This document shows positions 55,262 to 64,000 of a stretch of DNA of 64,000 bases, one piece after another (the first letter of the stretch is position 1; the number at the start of each line of letters is the position of its first letter). Position numbers and translations under genes: made by a program. The stretch spans positions 99,501-163,500 of the forward strand of contig CAUJNA010000460.1 of NCBI GenBank assembly GCA_963377175.1, read 5' to 3'. The notes below the pieces were generated by a model. That model was given only the letters and a program-made list of their open reading frames with translations, was not told where the DNA came from and made no database searches. Source of the stretch: Effrenium voratum (taxonomy: Eukaryota; Sar; Dinophyceae; Suessiales; Symbiodiniaceae).

Positions 55262-55369
55262 TTGGGCATGTTGAAATTGGTATGGCTCAAAATTTATCAG
55301 AGCTAGGATTGCGCACTTTGGTTCAAGTCCCGGCGAGGCTGCGGCATTCTGGCGTTGACGTTCTTCTGC

Positions 55370-55783
55370 ATGTTCATCGTGTTCAAGGCCAGCCAGTCCA
55401 GGCACTGGAAGCCAGCGCCAAGACCGGTTGACCGGGTGGCATTTGAGGATCGAAAGGATCTGACCATAATGAAAGGTGTCGTCAAGAAGTATTCGGACAA
55501 GAAACGGTGGGGCGTCATTTCCGTACATCCTGACTCAGACTCTGAATCAGATGATGAAACCAGAGTTCGATTTTTGGAGAAAGAACGGCATCGCGCCAAC
55601 CTTGCACCGGGAGATCACGTTGTCTTCAGAGCAATTGCAGATCCAGAAATGGAGGGCTGGCTGCTGGCAGAAACTGTGTGGAAAGCTGCGGGCAGCATTC
55701 AGCCAGACCCGCCAAGTGAAGGGCTGACAAAGCGTGGCTCAAGAACAAATACCTCAGAGCAGAAAAGAGAGGCGAGCAGTTGA
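55370..55783 (+). CDS. Cold-shock-domain-like protein
   Basis: Open from ATG 55370, with a second ATG at 55469 that begins directly at the domain. The core reads MKGVVKKYSDKKRWGVISVH, which fits the start of a cold-shock domain (G-x-VKxY/F-x...GxI, the RNP1-like strand). Then come an acidic insert (DSDSESDDE) and VRFLEKERHRANLAPGDHVV followed by F, matching the later strands (VxF...L..GdxVxF). Cold-shock proteins bind single-stranded RNA or DNA and are abundant in dinoflagellates. The classical aromatic FGFI is replaced by WGVI, and the acidic loop is unusual, so binding may differ. The tail is polar. Single exon, stop TGA 55783. Confidence 0.55.
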   Translation: MFIVFKASQSRHWKPAPRPVDRVAFEDRKDLTIMKGVVKKYSDKKRWGVISVHPDSDSESDDETRVRFLEKERHRANLAPGDHVVFRAIADPEMEGWLLAETVWKAAGSIQPDPPSEGLTKRGSRTNTSEQKREASS

Positions 55784-55996
55784 ACTAAGGCATCCATTGC
55801 TTGGATACCGAGACTGTCCTGGTTTGAGGTCACTCACTTGCTGGGACAAGTTGCTAGCTTTGCAACCTAATCTGCAAGCTGTGTGGTTGCCTTGCACAGG
55901 TTCAGTCATTTCAACATTTCCTGCAACATGGGCTCAAGTTCCGTGAGGAAGTATGAGTGGGCAGGAATAGCCTGTCAGCGCGTTCAGCGGCTCGCC

Positions 55997-58447
55997 ATGT
56001 CTGAAGCTGCGCCGGATTTTTCTGCTTTTCTGCAGGCTCAGGCCGCTCAGGCCGGCCAGACTGAAACAGCATTAGCTGCGACAGCTCCAGAAGGGGCCGA
56101 TGCAAATGCGCTGCTGCAGCAGATGGCTTTGTCTGGCTTTCCTGGCATGGCTGGAGTAGGGATCCCTGGCCTGGCTGCCGTTCCGGGCGTCGCGGGCGTC
56201 GGGGGCGTCGCGGGCGTCGCGGGCGTGCCTGGGGTCAGGGCCTCAATTCCAGCCGAAATCGGCCCGACAAATCTTGTGGCCGAGGTGCCTGTGGTGCACC
56301 CAGGGCAGGAAACTTAGAACGCTTAAGCAACTTACGCGGTCATGTGGACAAGTTGCAGGTGCTTTTGCTCTGCATAGGTACGCAGCAGCTGCCGCTGCCC
56401 TGCAGCAAAATGCAGTTGCCCTGTGAGGAGCTTACAGCAGTTTGCTTTGGGTCATGGCACTCAGCGATCCTCACCATTCTCATCTTTTTTTGTTTTTTTA
56501 GGTATGAGTCAAATTTCAACCACCAGGGGACCGCAGGTGTTAGTTCCTTGATTCCATTTACCAGGGTTCCATTTGGGTACCTATTTTGGACCCGCAGCCA
56601 CCTTTCGCATCGTTATTTGTGATTTTAGCGCCTTTTCCGTTCAGGTACTATCAGGCGCTGCAAAGCTTGGCAGCTTCCGGTGCGACGGCTCAGCCTGAAG
56701 CTGCGGCAACAGGCGGGCCGAGAAAATTTTGCATCGACGGAAAAGCGCCACAAGACTTCAAGACTTCAACCCCCGGTATTTTCCTTGTGCATCCTTCCCC
56801 TGTGAGAATCTCCTGCGATGGGCGGCCTACAGCCATTTCTTTTTCTGAACTGAGCATGATATGATAAAGCGACATGTGGCTACTTGAATCGGCCACTGTT
56901 GTGTGCTCGAACTTCACAACAACTTACCATGGCTCTGGCATGCCCGCATCTCGTCAAGGAGGTGGAGGAGGTGGCTTCAGCACCAAGCCGGGTGATTGGA
57001 ACTGCAAGAGCTGCGGCGATCTCCAGTTTGCAAGGAATACCAAGTACGGTACTCAAAGCAAGGGTTGGCTTGTATGTTTCTTGCAGAGGTGAGTGCTTTT
57101 CCTGCAAGGTGCCGTCGCTGCGGCGCGGACAAACCTAGTGACTCTGAACTAGCTGGACGGCCAGTTGTTGCTGCTGATGGTCGCCCAATGCGGCCTGGAG
57201 ATTGGATTTGTCCCAACTGCAGTGACCACGTCTTTGCAAAGAATGACGCTTGTCGAAAATGCGGTACAACTGGCCTGTGATTACGCAGCTGATCAGCCAG
57301 TTGATTGCGCATCACGTCGCCTCAACCCCTTGTCCTGTTTTCTGCGGCATTCGGTCGTGTCTGCACTTTGCCAGGCACAACACGGCCGCCGGAGGTTTTG
57401 TCCCCGTGCCACGCTTGGCCAAATGGTGGAACCCGTCTCAATGCTGCGCATGCCAGGGCCGCCCTGGCTGCCAGAAGCACTCAGGCCGGAGTTTGCAAGC
57501 CCGCCTGGGAGGGGAGCAGGGTTTTGCAGTCCAGGTCGCGCGGGATGGAGATTGGAACTGCAAGATGTGCGGCTCGATCTGCAAATTATTTTTCAATCGC
57601 CACAGCGCTTGGAAGCGTGTGACGCATGAGGTGGGGATCTGCAATTCGCGCGGAACGCAACATGCAGGCCCTGTGTGATCAGGTTTCAGCGATGTTTATG
57701 GACACCTTTTGAAGTTTGACCGTTGCCCAGAGGATTTGTTAGTCGCCTTGCCTTAGGCGGTGCGGAGCAGAGAAGCCATCGGATGCGGGGCTCACGCCTG
57801 CGGTCATAGCCTCACAGCAAAAGATGCTCGAAGTTGGCAGATCAGATTTCAGCACAAACTCCCAGCAGGTTGCAACAGCTCCTGCGACTCCGTTGGCAGT
57901 GCCTTGCACAGCGCAGAGATTCTGACGATTGGAACCACGGGAATGAGGGGTATGTGCCCACATTTGTGACACCGAAATTCACATTCCAAGTGAAGGAGTA
58001 GAAGGCCTTCCAGTGGTATCACAGAAGTGGTTGCAGTCCCACTTTGCGCTGATAGGTGAGGAGTCCGGGGGGCGATATGCGCCCCGGTGACTGGAATTGC
58101 CCTCGTTGCCACGTCCCTGCCTCAGCGTGATCGACCTTTTGCTTTCAGCTTCTTGTGCCCGAGGACCACGTTTTTGCGAGAAACGAGCACTGCAGGAGCT
58201 CAGCATGTGGACTTGTCCATCCAACGACCCCGATTGAACAATCCAGCAAAGCGGAGTTTCATTTCAGATTGGGCTCATGTTTATGTCCATTGGTGCAATT
58301 TTCGCGGCTAGGGTTTGCACACCAACCCGCAGGCGTTGTGGAACTACACGTCCCACCGGTGCAGACATGGCCGCCATGGCGGCAGCTGGAACATTGCCCC
58401 CCACCATAGCTGCAGCCGGCGGCCAAGGAATGTTACGCAAAGCTGCG

Positions 58448-58484
<37 letters not shown>

Positions 58485-58838
58485 GTGTCTTTGACTTGAG
58501 GTGGTCCATTCACTCGGCTTTGATGACTGACCACTAAGATCTACACGTCAATGTTGACATTTGCCATGAAAATACACGCTTCAGCATCTGTGAAACGCCT
58601 TGCCTCAGGCACAGATAGGTGGCGGAGACGTGCTTGCCTTAACCTCCCAGGATCCATGGTGGGCCTCTGATCCAGCTAAGCAATATGCTGATTCACCGAG
58701 GCCCGCGGAGGTGGCGGAGGAGGAGGAGATATGAAACCTGGCGACTGGCGATGCCCGCAGTGCAAAGACCTGGTCTTTGCCCGAAACGCTGCGCCGGAAG
58801 CCTCAGCAAAAGTCGCACGCGCAAAGCTCAGTCGGTCC

Positions 58839-58871
<33 letters not shown>

Positions 58872-60125
58872 GGGCCAGTCTGTCTGAGTCTGTCTGTCTA
58901 TCTGAGTCTATCTGAGTTTGTCTGTCTATCTGAGTCTATCTGAGTCCATCTGAGTCTATCTGAGTCTATCTGAGTCTATTTGAGTCTACTCTATCTGAGT
59001 CTATCTGAGTCTATCTGAGTCTATTTGAGTCTATCTGAGTCTATTTGAGTCTATTTGCGTCTATCTGAGTCTATCTGTCTGCCTGCCCGTCTGTGATCAG
59101 TGAGTCAGTGAGTCAGTGAGTCAGTGAGTCAGTGAGTCAGTGAGTCAGTCAGAAAGGTGGTTGGCTGGTTTGTATTGGAGTGAAGGCATGAGGGGCAGTG
59201 AGGGTCTGCGTGCATTAATCAATTGAAACGACAGATTCAATTTCTTGGCATTGCTTGCAATCGCACGCAGCATTTGCGCTGAATGATAGGCACTGTAGCT
59301 TCTAAAGGCTTCACTTTGATTCGGAATGGGAAAGAACGTGCAACTTTACTCTGGGATTCTTGCTTCTGACTGGTTGCCGCTGTTGCGCTTTCAAATCGCT
59401 TTGCGGACACCTGCAATTGCCGCGATGCTTTTGGCAGGCTTTAGTTGGTGCAACGAGGCATGGAGACTTGCAGGCAACTTCTGTTTCTGAATGCAGACAG
59501 TCAACTTGCTCATACTAGAGGTTTTTGTGCCACCCAGCCCGACTCGTGTTTTTTTGGTTGGGAGCAAGCGGCGACTTGGGCAAGCGGCTTGAGCAAAAGG
59601 CTGCTTACTTGGGATGATTTGTGAGGAAACTGAAGGCAAGGTTCAAGTGTGTTCAGCCCCCGTAGACTGCAAACCTTCGAGAGCAGCACACAGGATTTCA
59701 AGCGAGAGCGGCGGCACCTTTGAGACCTTGTCCCACTTCAAAGAGACCGCTTCAACATTGCAGAATCGATTCCATCTCCTGACTCAGACTGCGTGACATT
59801 TTTCTACGACCCAAACACGCAGTGAATCCTTTACAAAGAAAGCATCCCACATCGCTGGTCATACAACTTTTTTGTTTTGGGCTTAGACTAAAAGTGACTA
59901 AAAAGCTTCCGCACTTCAATCATTCTGTGTGACTCAGGTGCCGGAGATGTGGAGCAACGAGGCCGGCTGATCGATCGTCACGGGCTGAGACCATGTCAGT
60001 TGCGGCATGCGTCAGGGTGTGCTTTGAGGGTATGTTTGTCGGCGTTGGTTCAAAGAGATACCGAAAGGAGAGTGGTAGCCACTTTTGCAGGTCCCTCTGT
60101 TGTGACGCCAACAGTTGCCGCTTGA
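55997..60125 (+). CDS. Five-finger RanBP2-type zinc-finger protein (ZRANB2-like), 14 exons
   Basis: Exons: 55997-56304, 56645-56712, 56959-57043, 57109-57263, 57374-57393, 57535-57571, 57631-57667, 57757-57868, 58056-58112, 58164-58195, 58333-58421, 58711-58792, 59938-60029, 60091-60125; 402 aa, all phases consistent. The N-terminus is Ala/Gln-rich with Gly-Val-Ala repeats. Then five fingers of form GDWxCxxC-x10-CxxC: GDWNCKSC...CRRC, GDWICPNC...CRKC, GDWNCKMC...CRRC, GDWNCPRC...CRRC, GDWRCPQC...CRRC. All 20 zinc cysteines and the central (F)AxN are present. This finger type binds single-stranded RNA (GGU, in ZRANB2) or ubiquitin; the Trp and Arg positions here favour RNA. Likely nuclear, in splicing. 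The ATG is a choice: the frame is open upstream to 55883. Exon 5 (20 nt) and the last two exons are least certain. Confidence 0.78.
56505..56594 (+). mobile_element. MITE copy 7, subfamily I, inside intron 1 of zinc-finger gene
   Basis: TGAGTCAAAT ... ACCACCAGGGGACCGCAGG ... TCCATTTACCAGGGTTCC ... TTTTGGACCC. Lies within intron 56305-56644, so its insertion is tolerated there. Confidence 0.7.
58451..58484. repeat. (GT)n in intron 11 of zinc-finger gene
   Basis: GT dinucleotides about 16 times, within the inferred GC-AG intron 58422-58710. Confidence 0.9.
58844..59152. repeat. Minisatellites in intron 12 of zinc-finger gene
   Basis: Three adjacent tandem types: CCAG (58846-58872), TCTGAGTCTA decamers (58876-59085) and GTCAGTGA octamers (59099-59150). 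All sit in the 1145-nt GC-AG intron 58793-59937 that splits the fifth zinc finger. Confidence 0.9.
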
Positions 60126-60292
60126 TTCGCGGCTCGAATTCGCGCATCCAAGGCGAAGTCCAGTTCGATAGAGGACTCGCTAGGTGCGCCAGGGGACTCG
60201 ATGCAAGGCACATTTTAAGTTGACCCCGGACGAAGCAACCCGGATCAATGAAAAGGGGGGGGGTCCCCCAAAGCCCTCAAGAAAGATGGGTA

Positions 60293-60381
60293 TGGGTCAA
60301 ATTAAGCCACCAGGGGACCGCAGGTTTTGGTCCATGTTTCCATTTACCAGGATTCCGTTTCGGGTACATATTTTTGACCCA
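60293..60381 (+). mobile_element. MITE copy 8, subfamily I
   Basis: TGGGTCAAAT ... CACCAGGGGACCGCAGG ... CCATTTACCAGGATTCCG ... TTTTTGACCCA; 89 bp, the best-preserved subfamily I copy. Lies just 3' of the zinc-finger gene. Confidence 0.78.
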
Positions 60382-60452
60382 CAGCCACGGGTGGGGGTCA
60401 CCCCAACGCCCCAAAGAAATCCACCAGTTTCTTCATTCGACTGCCAGGCACC

Positions 60453-60743
60453 GTGCCGGGACTTGAGCGCCCGAAGTATCAGGGAATTAAAGAGAAGCTG
60501 TGGTGTGGCAAGGGCATGGAGAGTTGTCACACTGCGGCATATTGTGACTTGTCTATTGGAGCTAAAAAGGTGCATCTCTTGTGTCAAGAGGCCTGGCTGC
60601 ACATTCGCGTGAGGCATTGCGGCTTTGTGACTGCTCATCCGCAGGCTTTCGCGTCATCAGGATACTATTGGTTTAGTGAACATTTTGGCACTTGCGAGTC
60701 CCATGCACTTGCCAAACATACTAAGCTACGCAAAGATGCATAG
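60453..60743 (+). CDS. Unidentified coding-like frame
   Basis: Opens ahead of 60453 and reads LERPKYQGIKEKLWCGKGME and CDLSIGAKKVHLLCQEAW to TAG 60743. Normal protein composition, several Cys/His. No family recognised. Confidence 0.3.
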   Translation: MPGLERPKYQGIKEKLWCGKGMESCHTAAYCDLSIGAKKVHLLCQEAWLHIRVRHCGFVTAHPQAFASSGYYWFSEHFGTCESHALAKHTKLRKDA

Positions 60744-60869
60744 CTCACAGGATAACATGATCCGTTGATGAAGAAGCACTGTCTTCAACGATAGGTTCAC
60801 TCTAGTTTGGCTGTGCATCAGTGAATTTCATAGCTCACAATGTAGAGGCCGTGCCTGACATGATGGGCA

Positions 60870-61500
60870 ATGAGCCATGCCAGCCGCAGCTCAAGAGAGT
60901 GGGATGAGATCGGTTCCACGCACAGCCAGATTCCACAAGGCTCCCCCTTGTGGCATGCTGGCCCGACGGCGCACCTGGCAACAAACGTGGAACTCGTCCA
61001 TGAGCCAGGACAGCTGCAAGTCCTTTTGAAGCAGGACGTCACCAGCCCGGCCCAAGATCTTGACTGGACAAGTTGTGCAGAGCTCAAGATCCAAGCTGCT
61101 TTCGATTTTATCTACCACCTTCCTCCTGTCATTCAGCCTGGGACACTGGTGAAGCAGAAGTCAACAGAGCCTGAAGCCGAAGATGCGCTGAGAAAAGGCA
61201 GCTCCCCCGAGCTAGACTCACGTGTGCCCAGTCCCCCCCCGGTCTCCTCTCCTTCGAGGGGTCCCCGAAGACGAGCTGGCGTGATGGGAAAGCCTCAAAA
61301 CGACGAGCGGAGAACTGCGGAGTTGTACTTCGCAGAAGCCAATCGCTTGCGCAGCTCCTTGACTGCGGCGGTGGTCAGAGACATCTGCCGGCAGATTTAC
61401 GATGCCGCGATTGTGGAGATTCCGCCCTGGAATCTTCGCATCAGCAGTGTTGAAGCCGTCAGACCCCTACAGCGGATTTGGATGCCTTTGCATGCAACAT
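60870..61500 (+). CDS. Unidentified coding-like frame, ~200 aa
   Basis: A + frame open from 60870 includes a Pro/Ser-rich linker (SRVPSPPPVSSPSRGPRRRA), then KPQNDERRTAELYFAEANRL and VVRDICRQIYDAAIVEIPP. It likely ends at a GT donor near 61505 where (GT)n begins. The opposite strand is partly open but lower in protein-like character. No family recognised. Confidence 0.35.
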
Positions 61501-61574
61501 TATGGGTGTGTGTGTGTGTGGATCCCCCCGAAAAGCAAACAAACAAGCAACTAAACCGACAAGCAATAACAATG

Positions 61575-61672
61575 TGGTTAGAACCACAAAAAGGGGTAGT
61601 CTTAAAAAACAACAAATCTGTTAAAACCACAAAAAGGGGATAGTCTCCAAAAAAAGACACGCCCTTCTGCAG
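61575..61672. mobile_element. Small repeat element, CCACAAAAAGGGG
   Basis: The motif AACCACAAAAAGGGGATAGTC (two near copies, 61583 and 61623) ends in CCAAAAAAAGACACGCCC. Its reverse resembles the element at 50141-50205 (GTGTCTTTTTTT). MITE-like. Confidence 0.4.
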
Positions 61673-61951
61673 CAACTCTAGCTTCTTTTTTTTTTGACCC
61701 GGTGGTGTCTCGATCGATCTCCCAGGCCTTGCTGGCCTGGGATTTGACCTCAAGAATCCATGGATCCTGGCGAGTGGCGCTGACGATGGTGACCCAGCGT
61801 GAAGGAGTCCAGCAACGGGTTTCGTTGAGATCTCCAGGTCCATGTAGGGAGAGGAGGGGCATGGATTCGCTGAATGTCCAACAAAAGCCAGCGACTCGCT
61901 CTCCCTCAATGTTCAGGCTGTGAATGAAACGGCTTCAGCCTCCAAGATGTA

Positions 61952-63410
61952 ATGAACAATAATGTTTCGGCTTAAGCAATTGCTTCTTCCAAGATGTTCT
62001 CTAGGAACGGCGCGCTACATGGCAATTCGTGGTCCTGGGTGGGCCAGACAGATCATCGGCAGCGGTGATTGGAAAACAGGTGCAACCTCGAGTGGCAGCC
62101 AGACGCCAACATTGGTAGCGGAGCTTATCCAGATCTACGGCCAGGAGAAAGCCGGACCCTGGATGGCAAGAAGCGGTACATGGGACGACGGCATGGATTG
62201 CAGCCGTCTCAGCACATCAAGTGGCGCAAAGTGCCCCCTCAAGTACTTGCAAGAGCAGCTCGTCAGGACACTGGGTGCCGGACGCTGGAAGCAGATTGGA
62301 AAGCTGTTGATCAGTGGAAGTCATTCGCGCGGCAGTTCAGTGACCAAGCAAGCCAGCAGGCGAGGAAACGCCCCAAGCTCCGACCGTGGAGTTGGAGATG
62401 GCTCTGGAAGAGCGCCGCGAGCTCATCGGCAGGCGCACGGTCGCATGGCAAGAGCGGGCGGTCGCAGCCCTTCGAAACGGGTCTTCGGCTGGGGCTTCGC
62501 GGACGCAAGGAGACTACACACCGCGCTGGTCGAGCTCGGCCTTGTCGGAGAGCTCTATGGCAACCCAAAGTCAACTGTCAACGGCAAGGCTGCCGCCCAG
62601 GCCAAGATCCGAGCCATGGCCAATCATCTATTGCCGCTTACAGCGTTATCTGACTCATTGCTCAAGCGAGTCTCTGCGTCATTGGTGAAGTGGACTCTTG
62701 AGGAAGGTATGAAAGCCATCGTCGCATCTGCAGCCCGCAGAAGGACATGGGTGTTGAGACACAGGGCTGCTGTTTAAGCATGCCCCTTAAGCACACTTGC
62801 CTTGAGCGCAACGTGTCCAGACTTGGACGGCTTGAGTGGAGTCGATGGAGGGGGGCCCGTGAGAACGAAGCGCTCAAGGCAGCTGCCAGCTCGCCACAAC
62901 GCAAGACGAAGATCTGCGGCGAGCCAGTGCAAGAACTCCAGTGTGAGCGTGTCCAGTTTCTGAAGGTGCGTTGGGCGCAGCGTGATGGTGTGGAGAGGCC
63001 GCGCGTAATTCCGGGCTTGGAACAGCTCATCGCAGGGCCATGTGTGTGCGTGGCTGCTGACAAGTCACATAGACGACAACTTTCATATGTGGCAACGACC
63101 GCGAGAAGGCGTTTGGCGCACGTCTTCTATGGCAACAAGACTGTGTTGAAAGGGCGTCAAGTTGAGAAACGGGACGCAGACGAGATCGCCGAAGGTGAGC
63201 GGCAACACGCGCGCAGCGCAGTGGAGACGCGGCGTTTCAGCGCGCTGCGCACATCGTCAAGTGCGACAGCTTCAGCTTCTAAGTAGTTTTAGCCCTCATG
63301 TGCTGAACCAGAATGCTTCGGTTTAAGCAATTGCTTCTGCCACGACATTCTTTAGGATCGGAGTTCTGGGTGGGCCAGACAGATCATCGGCAGCGGTGAT
63401 TTGAAAGGAA
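61952..63410 (+). repeat. Direct repeat pair around a coding-like segment
   Basis: 61952-62076 and 63304-63406 share TTAAGCAATTGCTTCT, TGGGTGGGCCAGACAGATCA and CGGCAGCGGTGAT, with about 30 bp missing in the right copy. Just upstream of each copy the + frame ends in TASASK. The unit is 1.35 kb. Confidence 0.6.
62069..63286 (+). CDS. Unidentified gene between direct repeats
   Basis: Coding character moves between frames: 62090-62355 (RTLDGKKRYMGRRHGLQPSQ; EADWKAVDQWKSFARQFSDQ), 62386-62500 (VELEMALEERRELIGRRTVA) and 62747-63286 (GRLEWSRWRGARENEALKAA; DADEIAEGERQHARSAVETR; ends TASASK, TAG). The product is strongly basic and helical. A different uninterrupted frame of 271 codons (61962-62777) overlaps but is less protein-like. 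Family unknown; introns or frameshifts must separate the pieces. Confidence 0.35.
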
Positions 63411-64000
63411 GAGCAAAGGATTCTTTTCTGTGGCTCACATTGCCCGCAGCATCCATACGCAGGAAGGCGGTATAGCTTCGTTTTCGTCGTCGTTGTCATC
63501 GGCGACCATTTGGCCTTGCTGGGCAAGTACATGCTGAAGGATCTCCGCATAGCAAGTAGCGTTGGCCGCCCACATGCTTGCAGGACATATCTTTCCTTCC
63601 GCTGCGGAGGCCAGACGCTGACTTGCCCTATGTGCGCATGATATGTTCAGACAGGCAGAAGTTCTCTGACGTGGTGGAGCAGATGGGCAGCATGCTTTGC
63701 TTGCGAGGTCATGACCTCCTCACTTTGTCATGGTCTTAGGTTTCTCTCTGACGTAGCCCAAGGCGGATGCTGCCTTTTGAGCCAGGTACTTGGGTATGCC
63801 AACGGAGGCATCGATTCCAGGCCTGGTCTTGGGCCGAACAGTGCCTGGCATTGTTACGCAGCAAACACCATGCACACAGCTCCAGCAGCAGACGCTTTCG
63901 CTACTAGCCTTGCACCTCTTTGTCAGCACCCACCAAAGAGCAAAGAGGAGTTGTCCAAGGAAGCACTAAGAAAATCCGTTCGAGCGCAACGCACTCAAGA
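63411..64000. other. No assigned gene
   Basis: A + frame near 63560-63720 reads GGQTLTCPMCA and similar, but is short and interrupted. Possibly the start of another copy of the 61.95-63.3 kb unit, though homology beyond 63410 was not seen. Confidence 0.4.

Noticed and set aside
55281..55330. tRNA-like TGGCTC...GAGC arm and GGTTCAAGTCC
   Set aside because: The D-arm pairs, but the anticodon and acceptor stems do not form and the D loop lacks GG.

Overview
The window reads as nuclear DNA of a dinoflagellate, most likely a Symbiodiniaceae-type alga. The evidence is: (1) a gene at 55997-60125 whose 13 inferred introns start with GT, GC or GA and all end in AG followed by an exonic G, the known dinoflagellate splice pattern; (2) many fragments of DUF4116-type repeats; (3) a Ty1/copia element with the layout typical of these algae; (4) large amounts of microsatellite and small inverted-repeat DNA. 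No rRNA, CRISPR array or convincing tRNA was seen. Recognisable genes are almost all on the + strand.

Layout. 0-6 kb: a TCA microsatellite, then short exon-like DUF4116 pieces between GA/TC tracts and small TIR elements. 6.3-14.4 kb: an 8.06-kb copia-type LTR retrotransposon (5-bp target duplication AGTTA) inserted in a GATA array. Its gag and protease read on +, but integrase, RT and RNase H read on the minus strand, so an internal segment looks inverted. 14.4-16.7 kb: the rest of the GATA array. 17-21.5 kb: a second DUF4116 exon cluster. 21.5-28.7 kb: mostly unrecognised DNA. 28.7-35.7 kb: recurring 'B...A' repeat pairs that enclose microsatellite-rich DNA, including a 3-kb island of strand-asymmetric low-complexity sequence.

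37.3-39.7 kb: four tandem 556-566 bp units, probably repeated exons of one gene. 40.0-42.6 kb: a gag-like retroelement ORF between 86-bp inverted repeats, followed directly by a perfect 87-bp palindrome. 44.0-44.6 kb: a YqaJ/lambda-exonuclease-like nuclease. 45.7-46.6 kb: a 1-kb GGAGAG array. 52-55.8 kb: a PX-domain exon, an unidentified gene, a small membrane protein and a cold-shock-like protein. 56-60.1 kb: a five-finger RanBP2 zinc-finger gene of 14 exons. 60.4-63.4 kb: unidentified coding-like DNA with a ~100-bp direct repeat 1.35 kb apart.

Mobile and repetitive DNA dominates. A TGGGTCAAA-ended MITE family occurs eight times, once inside an intron of the zinc-finger gene. The genes show no operon-like functional theme. 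All exon models are hand-built from reading frame, motif and splice phase, and none has transcript support.
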